This document shows, piece by piece, positions 1-11,144 of a stretch of DNA of 64,000 nucleotides (the stretch's first letter is position 1; the number at the start of each line of letters is the position of its first letter). The stretch is from Ziziphus jujuba. Its lineage: Eukaryota; Streptophyta; Magnoliopsida; Rosales; Rhamnaceae. Position numbers and translations under genes: made by a program. Location: NCBI RefSeq assembly GCF_031755915.1, contig NC_083387.1:12979001-13043000 (forward strand), given 5' to 3'. The notes under the pieces were generated by a model. It did no database searches, was not told where the DNA came from, and saw nothing but the letters and a program-made list of their open reading frames with translations.

Positions 1-40
1 CATTCTTCATTCGATAAGCATTCCTCTTTCTCTTTTTTTA

Positions 41-148
41 GCTTATGAATTTCTTGAGCAATCGTTAGATGAAGATCTTAAGGTTACACATTATTTTGCA
101 GCAGGTGATATAGTGCCTCCTAGTCTCTGCTTTTTCCTATTCAAATAA
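41..148 (+). pseudogene. Exon-like fragment of an unidentified gene
   Basis: A pyrimidine-rich tract ending in AG at 40-41 is followed by an open frame of 35 codons (41-148) rich in Glu, Asp and Leu, with the in-frame stretch LEQSLDEDLKVTHYFAAG. It resembles a real exon behind a 3' splice site. A possible 5' splice site (GCAG/GTGATA) lies inside it. The rest of the gene would be left of the window. I do not recognise the family. The 3' part is duplicated directly downstream out of frame, which suggests a damaged gene end. Confidence 0.25.
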
Positions 149-267
149 CTCTCTCTGGTTATGGCCTGATGAAGATCTTAAGGTTGCACATTATTTCGCA
201 GCAAGTGATGTGGTGCCTCCTAGTCTCTACTTTTTCCTATTCAAATAACTCTCTCTGGTTATGGCCT
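68..267. repeat. 100-bp tandem duplication
   Basis: Positions 68-167 and 168-267 are two head-to-tail copies of the same 100 bp with only a handful of substitutions. Both start GATGAAGATCTTAAGG and end ATGGCCT. The offset is not a multiple of three, so the duplication breaks any reading frame through it. From about 270 to 541 I see only T-rich simple sequence. Confidence 0.9.
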
Positions 268-541
268 GATTCTATGGTTTGTTTTGTTTTGTTTGGTTGT
301 CTTTTATTTTTATTTTTTTGTTTTTTGTTTTTTGTTTTTTGTTTTGTTTTGTTTTGTTTTCGATTTCTTTCTTTTTTTTTTCTTTTTTTTTTTTTTTGCC
401 ATGTTATTCTCTCTTAGGTCTAACGCAACTTCATGAGATTACCCAATAACTACTTTACTTTTAACAGCTTTCACTTTTAAAAATTGTGGCCTTTGTCCCT
501 TGTTTTGGTTGTTTAGTTGTGCTTCTTTTAATTTATTGAGG

Positions 542-546
542 CTTCA
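542..546. repeat. Target site duplication of the Ty3/Gypsy element
   Basis: CTTCA at 542-546 directly precedes the left LTR and the same CTTCA at 8437-8441 directly follows the right LTR. A matching 5-bp flank is the expected trace of LTR-retrotransposon integration and fixes the element ends. Confidence 0.9.
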
Positions 547-1679
547 TGATACGAACCTAGGTCGACTTACTCCTAAACCCATATTATATTAGCCAGGATT
601 GACAAATTAAGTTCAAGTTTTTATGGTGACCACAACCTCTAATAAACCTGTGACTAGAAGCCTTGGTGTATGATGAAGACGCCACAATAGGTGATGGATA
701 TCCTATTGATAAGTCAAAACTAAAACACTCACTCTCTAATGGTGTTTTAAGTCTTTAAAGAGAACTAAGAGAATTCTATCTCATAAATAAATTTCTGAAT
801 ACTATTAAACTTGTCTTCTCATTGAAAAATAAGCCCTTAAATAGGCTAAGGTCACAAAACAATAAACTCTAACTTGCTAGGTAAAATTCGGCCAAAAGAA
901 TTAGGAAACAAGCTTGGCCAAATTTTTCATGCTTTCCTAAACTAATTTGGATTAATTAATTCCCTTATTTTGAATTAGGAATTAATTAATTTACAATTGA
1001 AATAATAAAATAATAACTTTTCTAAGTTAATTTTTACAGCAAATAGAGAAATAGAAACCAATTAAAAGACTAATTTTCTAAAATAAAAAGTCAAATTCAA
1101 ATTAGAAAATTAGTTGACTAGTTTGACTAATAAAACTTTGATCAATTTCTAGCTTGTAAAGGCTCCAAATCAGCTCTTATATGCCATGCAAATTGCCAAA
1201 TAGGATTAATTATGATTCTCACATGTTTCTCTTGATTGGAACAAAGAGAAAATGCTTAATCAGCAAAATACAATAAATCCAGCAACAAATACAGCAATTT
1301 CGGCCAAAAACTCCTCCTATGCGCAAATGGCTTCTTTGTTTGCTTTTGCTTCTACCTTGACTTTTTTTCCATGAACTCTTAATGATATCAATTGAGTTCA
1401 AGAAGTGTTGAACCCATTCCTTACTGTCCAGAATCCAAAAATGCACTGAAACAACTATCCGGGTCCATATCGACCTCCACCACTTGGATGCGTAAAACAG
1501 GTATTGTATATACAGGTATGGATAAACCATTTTGAGAATTGATAACTCCCTGTACGAATCCAGACAGGTTGTCTTTAAGTCTCTTGGCTTGTGCTCTAGT
1601 GATTGGCCTGGTCTTCATCTGTATTGGATCAATACCCCAATGGGTAGTCGATTGTACAGGTACAGATGGGTTTTCATCA
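547..1679 (-). repeat. 3' LTR of the Ty3/Gypsy element
   Basis: This is the downstream LTR in element orientation. It aligns over its full length with 7310-8436. It starts TG and ends CA on both strands and lies against the polypurine tract at 1680-1692. Its right part is still open in the frame of the polyprotein C-terminus. Confidence 0.93.
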
Positions 1680-1825
1680 CTCCCCTCCTCTTGAAAAAGA
1701 TTTGACCTTAAATCAAAATCATCACCTGCAGCAAAAGGAGATAAGTCAGCAGCATTAAATGTAGCATCAATATTATACTCACACGGTAAGTTAAGTTTGT
1801 AAGCATTCTCATTAATCCACTCCAA
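1421..1825 (-). pseudogene. Ty3/Gypsy polyprotein C-terminus reading into the 3' LTR
   Basis: This 134-codon open frame starts with the conserved post-integrase segment (motifs INENAYKLNLPCEYN and FNAADLSPF). It then runs without a stop through the polypurine tract at 1680-1692 and about 260 bp into the LTR, including the motif RPITRAQAKRLKDNL. A related open frame with GPITRAQAKR survives at 8199-8420 in the other LTR. The polyprotein tail therefore appears to be partly LTR-encoded. Family knowledge: post-integrase tails with PITRAxAK-type motifs occur in plant Ty3/Gypsy polyproteins. Confidence 0.75.
1680..1692 (-). other. Polypurine tract (PPT)
   Basis: On the minus strand AAGAGGAGGGGAG abuts the TG that begins the 3' LTR. 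This is the plus-strand primer site for reverse transcription. It lies inside an open reading frame. Confidence 0.85.
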
Positions 1826-1940
1826 AACTTGAAAAGGTCAATCCCCACGCCTCATAAGCTTGGACTTTTTTTGTTCGGAGAAACCTCCTCTTTCTTAAGT
1901 GCAACCAAACCCAATCTCCAAGTTCAAGAACAACCTTTAT

Positions 1941-2780
1941 TCAGCCTTGGTTTGCATTCTTTACATATTGCTCGGTCCTCCTCTCAATATTTGCCTTGGT
2001 TTTTTCGTGAATCTGCTTCACAAAATCAGCTTTTTGCTTTCCATCTAAATTAGCATGTTCAATTAAAGGTAAATGTGTTAAATATAATAGAATCAAAGGA
2101 TTAAAACCATAATTAATTTTAAATGGAGTATATTTAGTAGCTGAATGCAAAGATCTATTATAAGCAAATTCAACATGTGGCAAACATTCTTTTCATGTTC
2201 TTAAATTCCTACTAATTAAAGCCCTTAACAATGCAGATAAAGTCTTATTTACTACTTTAGTTTGTCCATCAGTTTGTGGATGACAAGGAGTTGAAAATAA
2301 ATGTTTAGTTTCTAACTTAGCCTATAAAGTTTTCCAAAAATAACTTAAGAACTTAGCATCCCTACCCAAAACAATAGTTCTAGGCATACCATGCAACCTC
2401 ACAATTTCCTTAAAGAATAAATTAGCAACATTAGATGCATCATCAGTTTTATTACATGCAATAAAATGTGCTATCTTAGAAAATCTATCCACAACAACAA
2501 AAATTGAATCCTTAACTGTTTTAGACCTAGGTAAACCGAGAACAAAATCCATAGACAAATCCACCCAAGAAAAGGTTGAAATCAGCAAAGAATGATACAA
2601 ACCATGCAGCTTCAATTTAGACTTGGCTTTTCGGCATTCCAAGCATCTTTCACATATTCTCTCACATCTCTCATCATTTTAGGCCAGTAAAAATGTTCTT
2701 GCAGCAAAGATAAAATTTTTAAAATACCAAAATGACCAATTAAACCACCACCATGACCTTGCTTCATTAACAATTCCCGA
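1941..2780 (-). pseudogene. Integrase remnant of the Ty3/Gypsy element
   Basis: Reading leftwards, an HHCC zinc-binding segment at about 2640-2770 (GHGGGLIGHFG, then CLECRKAK) is followed by the catalytic core at 2322-2642. The core shows [12 protein letters not shown], the stretch [14 protein letters not shown], and a [11 protein letters not shown] segment around the second catalytic Asp. The distal core at 1941-2183 keeps LPHVEFAYNRSLHSAT-like sequence. Stops and frameshifts separate these pieces (near 2640 and between 2183 and 2322). Confidence 0.88.
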
Positions 2781-2826
2781 ATGCTAAATTAGGCACACAA
2801 AGTTGGTTTTCCCTAAACAAATATCC

Positions 2827-4110
2827 CTAAAAAATGTAAAATTTATTAAATCCATGTTTTGTACACCTCCTAAATATTTTACCAAAGTCACTATCATGCT
2901 CATAAAGTTTTTTCAATTGTTTAAATCCAAGAAATCTAGCATATAAGGTAGAAAATAATACGTACCTTTGGGATAATGCATCGGCAACCACATTTTTCTT
3001 ACCTTTCTTGTAGCAGATGACATAAGGAAAAGTCTCAATGAATTCATCCACTAAGCATGTCGTCGGTTAAGCTTTCATTGGCCTTTGATGCGCTTCAATG
3101 ATTCATGATCCATATGAATCACAAACTCCTTCGGCATTAAGTAATACTGCCACGTATTCAAAGCCCTCACTAACATATAATCTCTTTATTATATGTCGGG
3201 TACTTCAACGCCGCTCCATTTAGCTTTTTACTAAAGTATGTTATGGGTCTTCCTTCTTGCGTTAAAATAGCTCCAATACCTACACCTGAAGCATCACATT
3301 CAATTTCAAAAGTTTTAAAAAAATTAGGCAAAACTTGTAAAGGTGCATTAGTTAATTTTTCTTTCAACAAATTAAAAGATTTATCTTGTACTTCCCCCCA
3401 TTTAAAGCCAACATTCTTCTTCATAACTTCAGTCAAAGGTGCTGCAATGGTGCTAAAATCCTTCATGAATCTTCGATAAAACTAGCCAAACCATGAAAGC
3501 TCCTCACTTGGGTGATAAATGTAGGTTGCGGCCACTCTTGGATTTCTTTCACCTTGGATTGATTAACTTTAATTCCTGCAGCACTTACAACAAGTCCTTG
3601 AAAAACCAATTCATCTTTACAAAAATCACACTTTTTCATGTTAACAAATAACCTTTTGTTCCTAAGAATATTTAAAACTTGCCTAAGATACGTTACATGC
3701 TCATCAAGGTTTCGGCTATACCCTAGAATATCATCAAAATATACAACTACAAATTTACCAATAAATGGATGCATAACATGATTCATTAACCTCATGAAAG
3801 TACTAGGTGCATTAGTTAAACCAAAAGGCATCACTAACCATTCATACAATCCACACTTAGTTTTAAATGCCGTTTTCAATTCATCCCCCTCTTTCATTCT
3901 AATTTGATGATATCCACTCCTAAGATCAATTTTTGAAAACATGCATGCAGTATGTAATTCATCAAGCATATCATCTAATATAGAAATTAGATATCTATAC
4001 TTAATGGTAATATTATTTATAGTCTACAATCAACACACATGCGCCATGATCCATCTTGTTTAGGTACTAACAAAACAGGAACAACACATGGACTCATGCT
4101 CTCACGAATA
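2827..4110 (-). pseudogene. Reverse transcriptase and RNase H remnant
   Basis: RT begins near 4110 ([19 protein letters not shown]), is interrupted by a stop near 4025, and continues as a 168-codon open frame at 3463-3969. That frame has the RT motifs [35 protein letters not shown] and the catalytic YFDD box. RNase H follows at 3170-3466 with [15 protein letters not shown] and [12 protein letters not shown], and ends at 2827-3051 near [12 protein letters not shown]. These motifs are diagnostic for Ty3/Gypsy. Stops and frame changes near 3466 and 3160 inactivate it. Confidence 0.92.
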
Positions 4111-4239
4111 TAACCTTTAACTAATAACTCACTTACCTGATTTTGTAACTCCTTTGTCTATTAGGAATTGCAGCTCTTGGCACAAAATGTATTTGATGTT
4201 CAATCCCTCGTATAGGTGGTAAACCATTTGGAATCTCCT

Positions 4240-4790
4240 TTAGAAAGACATCTTCAAAATCCTATAAAAGAGAAGAGATAGAACTTGGCAATTCAAGTTC
4301 TTGGACAGCAAACTCAGCTTTAGCCCCATGAATTGATGGTGAAACTGTGGTGCCACACTAGACTTCTCCTTAAGTTTTTTGGCCTCTCTCCTTTGTTGCA
4401 ATTGATCTCTAAATACCTCCTTTGGAGTTAACGGCTCCAACTTAACCTTTTTCCCTTTAAATTTAAATACAATGGAATTCTTTCTCCCATAGTGTATGGC
4501 ATCCTTATCAAATTTTCATGACCTCCCCAATCAAATATGACCAGCATGCATAGGAACCACATCATACAATACAACATCTACATATTTATCAATGCTGAAT
4601 TTTACATTGGCTTGTTTATTTACTTTCATCTCACCATTATCATTAAGCCATTGTAATCTATATGGTTCTGGATGTTTAATGGTTTGCTAAGCCTAACTTA
4701 TCAACTACCAAATTACTAATTACATTAGCATAACTTCCACTATCAACTATCAACTATCATACTACATATGTTATCTTCAATTTTACATCG
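4240..4790 (-). pseudogene. Protease and linker remnant
   Basis: At about 4690-4750 the minus strand encodes VDSGSYANVISNLVVDKLG, an aspartic protease DSG active-site segment. A Lys/Arg/Glu-rich linker (MEPLTPKEVFRDQLQQRREA) lies at 4380-4440, between protease and RT as expected for a Ty3/Gypsy polyprotein. Frames are broken. Confidence 0.7.
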
Positions 4791-4799
4791 GGTGTGGAA

Positions 4800-6014
4800 A
4801 ATGTTCTCTGTTTGTATTTGATCCTCATTACCTTTCAGGACCATGATTCTCCTATTCGGGTATTGACTAGAAATGTGTCCTCATCTTTGGCACTTAAAAC
4901 ACACAATGTCATGAGTTCTAGAAGGTTTAGGATCAGATTTACCTTCATTCCTTGGTGCTTGGACAGTTTTTGGCTTCAGTTTTTTGCCGATTGGTGCTCT
5001 CATCACCTAGCTTCAGTTTTGACTTGTTGTCATATGTGGGATTGCTTCTCCAAACACTTGGATTTGTCCTCCCGCTACTTGTTGTACCTCCAAACCATGA
5101 GCTTGTACCCCTCCTCTTGAATTGATTCTCAAGTTCGATAGCCACATGCAACATTTCTTCTAATTCCACATATTGTTGTAATTCCAATATTGGCTATCTC
5201 TTGTTTCAACCCACCTAGAAATCCTGGCATGGTTGCTTCTCTATCTTCATTCATGCTCAATCTCATCATGAGCATCTCCATCTGCTTGTAGTAAACCTCC
5301 ACAGTCCTACTACCTTGTGATAATCATTGGAGTTTTTGATGCAGCAACCTATGGTAATGACTTGGTACAAACCTCTTTCTTATGGCTCCTTCCATTTGTC
5401 ACCAAGTAATAATAGGTTCATCTCCAACTCTTCTTCGGGTACTTTGCTCATTTGTCCACCATTGGAGTGCACAATGACCAAATTCCAAAGTTGCCAATTT
5501 TACATTCTTAGCCTCCGAATAGTTATGACAATCGAATATCATCTCCATTTGCTCCTCCCACTCTAGGTAAGCCTCTGGATCACTTTTTCCCATAAAAGGT
5601 GTATGATGACCTTAATATTTCCAAGATTATCATCCTCTTCCCTTGCTGGTCTCCCACGGGTTGTCCTTCCTTAAAGTGCAAAAATATCATCAACCTCCTC
5701 TTCAAGGTTATCTCCAAAGTTACCTCCTTCAAACTCCTCCCTAAGATGTCCATGAGCACCTCATCCTTGACCTCAACCTCCATGTGGTGCCCTCCTAAGA
5801 TTCGGTTGACCTTGTAAATTCTCAACTCTGTTCAATCTTTGATCTAGGTGACCAAAGCGAGCATTCATCTGCTGGAGTCATTCCATGATCACCATCATGT
5901 CGGTTTGTTCGCCTCCACTTCCCGTTGCTCTTGAATCACCTTTGAACCCTGCGGATTCTAGACTTTATTAATTCTTAATGATCCATCGCCTCTCCTCATC
6001 CTTGAATTTTCCAT
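4800..6014 (-). pseudogene. gag remnant
   Basis: A likely start ATG is at 6012-6014, followed by a basic N-terminus (MENSRMRRGDGSLRINK) and a stop soon after. The capsid core is at 5399-5593 (DPEAYLEWEEQMEMIF) and its C-terminal part at 4945-5187 (VELEEMLHVAIELENQF). A zinc knuckle near 4865-4905 reads CFKCQR, then a TGA stop where the spacing residue should be, then GHISSQYPN. The gene is clearly gag but carries several stops and frameshifts. Confidence 0.85.
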
Positions 6015-7294
6015 GTTAGTAAAATAATACAAAAATCCTCACCAAATTCACTCCCTCACGTGTTTCACTCAAACAATGTCTCGACACTAGTGTTTACACA
6101 CTATTTTCTATTTTTACCCTCTTTTAAGCTAACACTCTCTTGCCTTTTTTCACTCAAAGAGTTATCTCAAAGTTCTAATTAAAACACACACAAAACAGCA
6201 AATTGATCACAAGTATGTCTTAAATAAACTTATCAACAAAACAACAACTAAAACGAAAAAATACCGAGTGAATTGACAAAACCTACTCTCGCCTAACTAC
6301 CAAAACTAAGGTAACTCAACAAGCAATTTTCAAAAACAATAAGAAACTGACCAAAATATTAAGAAACCAAAAATTTAAGGATAAAATATAGAAAAGAGAT
6401 TCAACCAACGAACAAGAATCAATTCGAACAAAATATGGAATAGTTGTTGGTTGTTGTTCTTGTAATTTAAGTCTTTGTGTCAAATCCTTTACCAATTTTA
6501 AACCAAATAATTTTAAGCACTCAAAATTCAAATATTCAGCAACCAAATATTGAATAAATAGGCAATATCTTAGTAGCTCCAACAATTTTCCAGCAATAAA
6601 TTCAAACTCAAAATTGTAACCAAAAACCGGTCTTTTCAATTTTTATTTTTTTTTATCTTCGGCTTTTCTTTTCTTTTTTTTCGGTTACTCACAGAATATA
6701 AACTCACTCCAGTAGCAAAATCAACAACAAATATTGTAATTCCAATGCCAAAATTCCACCAAACTCAAGACCACACTCCAAACAAAAACAAATTGCACAA
6801 TATTTAGGATTTGTGAAATATGCTTCCAGATCTTTTTTTTTTTTTTTATCACAAATAAAGTATTGCAAACACAACTTCCAACAGTATCAAAATCAACTCA
6901 AACCGCGAACTTCAATCCAATAAAAATCAAACATGTGACCACCAAAATACAAATTTTCAAAATTTGTAATTTGTTGCCGCAAATGCACTTCTTTTCCTTT
7001 TTTTTTTTTTTTTTTTTTACATATGAATGCAATTAAATAAGATTAAAATATCAAAGAAAAATCAACAATAACCAAATTAACAAGAACAAAGATGATGAAA
7101 AAAAACCAACAAACTAGGAAGCAAAAAATACAGTAAAACAAAGAACCTAATTTCGACTATGAGAATTTTTTTTTTTTTTTTTAAAGATGCAGAATGTGTA
7201 GGAGTATGAAACAACCTTAACCTAATGTTAAAATTGCAAAAAAAAAACAAAAACATATAAAGAAAATAAAGATAGATCAAGCTGAATAAAATTC
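6015..7294 (-). other. Untranslated leader of the Ty3/Gypsy element
   Basis: About 1.28 kb separates the primer site from the gag start. No conserved reading frame is visible. The plus strand has poly(T) runs near 6640-6680, 6832-6848, 6998-7018 and 7167-7182. A long leader of this kind would hold packaging and translation signals, but none can be identified by eye. Confidence 0.6.
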
Positions 7295-7307
7295 GGCTCT
7301 GATATCA
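7295..7307 (-). other. Primer binding site, initiator tRNA-Met type
   Basis: Three bases inside the right LTR the minus strand reads TGATATCAGAGCC. This differs at one position from the common plant initiator tRNA-Met site TGGTATCAGAGC. Its place next to the CA end of the LTR identifies the right LTR as the 5' LTR. Confidence 0.87.
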
Positions 7308-7309
7308 AA

Positions 7310-8436
7310 TGATACGAACCTAGGTCAACTTGCTCCTAAACCGTATTATATTAGCCCGAATCCATAATTAAGTTCAAGTTTTTATGATCACCTCAACCCC
7401 TAACCAATTTGTGACTAGAAACCTTAGTATATGATGAAGATACCATAATAGGTAATGGATGTCCTATTGATAAGTCAAAACTAAAACACTCTCTCTCTAA
7501 TGGTGTTTTAGGTGTTCAAAGAGAACTAAGAGAATTCTATCTCATAAATAAATTTCTAACTAATATTAAATGTGTATTCTCATTGAAAAATAATCCCTTA
7601 AATATGCTAAAGTCACAAAACAAAAAACCCTAACTTGCTAGGTGAAATTCGGCCCAAAGGAATTAGAAAACAAGCTTGACCGAATTTTTCATGCTTTCCT
7701 AAACTAATTTGGATTAATTAATTTCCTTATTTTGAATTAGGAATTAATTAATTTACAATTGAAATAATAAACTAATAACTTTCCTAAGTTAATTTGTCCA
7801 GAAAATAGATATATAAAAACCAATAAAAAGACTAATTTCCTAAAATAAAAAGTCAAATTCAAATTACAAAACTAGTTGACTAGTTTGACTACTAAACTAA
7901 CTTTGACCAATTTTTAGCTTGTAAAGGCTCCAAATTAGCTCCCATATGCTATGTATATTTCCGAATAGGATTAATTATGATTTCCATACGTTTCCCTTGA
8001 TTGGAACAAAAACAAAATGCTTAATCAACAAAACACAATAAAGCCAGCAACAAATACAGCAATTTCGACCAAAAATTCCTCCTATGCGCAAATGGTTTCT
8101 TTGTTTGCTTTTGCTTCTTCCTTGACTTGTTTCCATGAACTCTTAGTGATATTAATTTAGTTCAAGAAGTGTTGAACCCATTCATTACTGCCCGGATTTT
8201 AAAAATGCACTAAAACAGCTATCCGGATCCATATCGTCCTCCACCACTTAGATGCATGTCTTGTATCTACGGGTATGGATAAACCCTTTTGAGAATTGAT
8301 AACTCCCTGTATGAATCTAGCCAGGTTGTCTTCAAATCTCTTGGCTTGTGCTCTAGTGATTGGCCCGGTCTTCATCATAATTGGATCAGCACCCCAACAG
8401 GTAGTCGGTTGTACGGGCACAGGCGGGTTCTCATCA
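7310..8436 (-). repeat. 5' LTR of the Ty3/Gypsy element
   Basis: The upstream LTR in element orientation, 1127 bp, matching 547-1679 throughout with scattered substitutions and small indels. It begins TGATACGAACC on the plus strand next to the primer site and ends TCATCA at the target duplication. It would hold the element promoter. An open frame at 8199-8420 on the minus strand is the LTR copy of the polyprotein tail. Confidence 0.93.
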
Positions 8437-8441
8437 CTTCA

Positions 8442-9022
8442 TCTTTCTGATTCTCATTCCTTCACTAGCCTTTGGTCATTCTAATGTTGAAGCTCTATGT
8501 TCTCTTTTGAGGTCATCTTCTCTGAAATCCTTTCTTGATCTTTATCAAGGGCTTCTAGGTTAATCCTAGGAAGAGCCAATGGTTAAAGATTTGCAAACCG
8601 ATCAACTAAATAAAAATTGATTGCTCGTTGCTCATAATTAGCTACAACAAAAGTTGCTAATTGCTTTCTCACCACTAATAGTTAAATTGATTGCTCTTTG
8701 CTCATAATTAGCCATAACAAAATTCGCTAATTGCTCTCTCACCACTAATAGTTTTGCTTGCAAGAAAGCTCATTGGTAGTTCAGTTAACTTGTTAAACTT
8801 CACATCCAATCTCTTGGTTAATGTGACTGGGCTCCTGATTGGTACAATTTCTTATTTCTAAAACATTTGCCATTGCTTCCAAATTTCCACAAGAAAAACT
8901 AAAGGTTCTTTTAGGTGTTAAGCTTTGTTGAATGTAACACCCTTACCTGGCGTGCAAAACTATTGATGTACAAATCTAGACATTGGAATCTTATTGTGAA
9001 TACTTGGATCTTCTTCCTTGAT
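8442..9022 (-). pseudogene. Exon-like relic of an unidentified gene
   Basis: On the minus strand a 76-bp segment (9022-8947) is bounded by a good 3' splice site (TTTTTCTTGCAG) and 5' splice site (CCAG/GTAAGG). It encodes IKEEDPSIHNKIPMSRFVHQ before an in-frame TAG. Further left are protein-like stretches in shifting frames, such as RLDVKFNKLTELPMSFLASK (about 8750-8820) and INLEALDKDQERISEKM (about 8500-8570). It looks like a decayed spliced gene or transposon gene. I cannot identify the family. Confidence 0.35.
8615..8754. repeat. 70-bp tandem duplication
   Basis: Two adjacent copies with a 70-bp offset share TTGATTGCTC, CTCATAATTAGC and TCTCACCACTAATAGTT with a few substitutions. The duplication lies inside the exon-like relic and would disrupt its frame. 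Confidence 0.85.
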
Positions 9023-9937
9023 CTGCAAGAAAAAGTATAAATCACATGAAGAATATTGGGACAGTAACATGATGCAGCTAAAGACACTCCGATACTTAAG
9101 TTAGCAATGAATTTGAAGTATTCTAAAGCTCATTGTAAACTTAGAACTAGGTAGCTTTGCTTGGTGTAATGGTCAGGTTTATATAGTGTCTTTGACTTTT
9201 AAGAATCCTAATAGGATTCAAACTCCTAATCCCAAGGGGATTAGATAGTTGACTTGTAGAAGCAAATGTCCTTTTCATATTAGTCTTCTTGTTTGATTAG
9301 TTTTTTTTTTTAGGCATCTAATCATATATGTTCCTGATGTGATTCCCCTTTCAATTCGATCTATGTTCCATTTTGATTTGTCTTATACATGATTCACCTT
9401 TCAGTTTAGTAGATTTGATATTGATGCCAATAGCATCAATTCAAATCGTGTAGAGAGGTGGTCATCTCGGAAGCATATATTCTTTGATGTTTGATCATAT
9501 GGCCAATCAAACTGACATGAGAACCTATCTTCTTGGAAATGTGATTTTTTTTTTTTTTTGGTGCATGGATATATAGGGGAAACAATAGGCAGATATTTTT
9601 GGTAGCGAGCTCGTGATTTTTTTTTTTTTTTTCCTTTTCTTTGGACATAGTAGCAAGTTGTTGAGTGAACAAGTAGAAATTTAATTATTACCAATATAAG
9701 GTCGTGAAAGTTTCGACGTTGGCCATCTTTTCTTTTGGTCTCTACCCTAATTGGCCTTATTCAACAAAAGGACAATGGTATATAAACCAATCTTCATTGT
9801 TACTTATTTTAGATTAATTTCTCCAATCAAATTGTATAACAGGGTTTTTTTTGTCATGAATTGTATACGTCAGCCTTATTTGGCAAGGTTTCTGACATTG
9901 TAATTCTGCTTTTGCAACTCAGAAGCAGTTTCAAAGA

Positions 9938-10211
9938 GTGTTTGGATACTTTTCTGGGAGAGCATTAGGCCTATAGAAGTGCTTAAAACCAAAACCAGTG
10001 AAAATAGGCATTACTTGCGATAGCTTTTTCTCTGATTCAAAAAGAGTTTCCTGAGAAGTTGCACTTTATTGGCTTTAGTTAGGAGCTTTTCTTTTCAAAT
10101 CATAAGCTCCTTTTGAGCCTTAAAACCCATAAACTATGCTAAGCAAGACCATAGTTTATCATAAGAAGCATAAGTTATAAATAAGTGAAATCAAAAGTTA
10201 TACCAAACATG
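9938..10211. mobile_element. MITE-like element
   Basis: A 274-bp segment starts GTGTTTGGATACTTTTCTG and ends with the imperfect inverse AAAAGTTATACCAAACAT. Imperfect terminal inverted repeats with a TGTTTGG core and no coding capacity suggest a non-autonomous DNA transposon, possibly hAT-like. I could not see a clear 8-bp target duplication. Confidence 0.45.
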
Positions 10212-10434
10212 CCTTCACTAAGTTGGAAGAAAGGAAGATTAACAACGTATAAAAGTAACTGAAAAATAGGAATACATATATCTTAAAAAGATAGAAAGCA
10301 ATTATTTAAGGATCGTTGTTTTAAGGATCGTTCGCAGATCCAATCAATCACACTTTAATAAGAGAAATGTTACACTCCTCAATTAAACTTGTCTTGCAAA
10401 TTCAACAATGTTACACTCCTTAATTAAACTTGTC

Positions 10435-10648
10435 AATTAATGTTTTGGTCAAAGAAATAAGTAAAACTAGTGGATACAGTTTTGAGTGTAAAGCGGGTTA
10501 ACATTGTTGAACCAGATAATGCTCAACTAGTGGATGATATTGTAAAGAAAAATGCTAGTGGAGCATTATCTGATTCAACAATGTTAACCAGCTTTATACT
10601 CGAACTGTATCCACCAGTGTTACTTATTTCTTGACCAAAATATTAATT
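10435..10648. mobile_element. Foldback element with arms of about 95 bp
   Basis: The left arm (about 10435-10530) is the near-perfect reverse complement of the right arm (about 10555-10648), with a 24-bp loop. For example GTTTTGGTCAAAGAAATAAG at the left pairs with CTTATTTCTTGACCAAAA at the right. It lies beside a 26-bp direct repeat (10368-10393 and 10409-10434). It is probably a small foldback MITE; its transcript would form one long hairpin. Confidence 0.85.
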
Positions 10649-11007
10649 ATTCAATTTAATTATAATTTTTTTAATAATTTGAGCTTTGATTTCGTGTTAA
10701 AAGATTACAATTAAGAGAACTAACAATCTGTGAAATTGCCAATTGGCGTAGATCTGCACGATAGTGCAGACTATAGAGAAGATATATATTAATTAACTAA
10801 ATGAAGTTTATTCACACGAGTCATGACTAACATTCTCACCGTATTAAAGGATATGGCCACATATCAATTGGAAATTTATCAAGCTATATATAGGACATAC
10901 ATGTATACACCAACTGAAAGGCTATGCATGCATATAAACATAATGGTTTTTCCATTGCCTTTTCTATGGAGACGAGCCCAAAGTTGAAACATAGTATGTC
11001 AAGCAAA

Positions 11008-11144
11008 TGATATTTAATTATCCACTATGCTTCTTAAGCACTTAATTAAGATATTAATATATATATATATATATATATGATATTTAATCATCCACTAAGC
11101 TTCTTAAGCACTTAATTAAGATATTAATATATATATATATATAT
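11008..11144. repeat. 70-bp tandem duplication with (TA)n
   Basis: Units 11008-11077 and 11078-11144 share TGATATTTAAT, ATCCACTA, GCTTCTTAAGCACTTAATTA and a (TA)n tail. The same CTTAATTAAGAT sequence occurs upstream of BSP2 near 33810. Confidence 0.85.

Larger units (their letters stand above)
547..8436 (-). mobile_element. Full-length decayed Ty3/Gypsy LTR retrotransposon
   Basis: The 7890-bp element lies on the minus strand. Seen directly: two LTRs of about 1.13 kb starting TGATACGAACC on the plus strand and ending TCATCA, a 5-bp target duplication, a tRNA-Met-type primer site next to the right LTR, a purine tract next to the left LTR, and fragments of gag, protease, RT, RNase H and integrase in that order. 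Integrase after RNase H is the Ty3/Gypsy order. Reading frames are broken by many stops and frameshifts, so it cannot make its own proteins. The LTRs have visibly diverged, so the insertion is old. I saw no chromodomain; the lineage is not assigned. Confidence 0.95.

Noticed and set aside
169..417. 82-codon Phe/Leu-rich open frame
   Set aside because: Its second half is poly(T)-derived and the first half is the wrong frame of the duplicated exon-like fragment.
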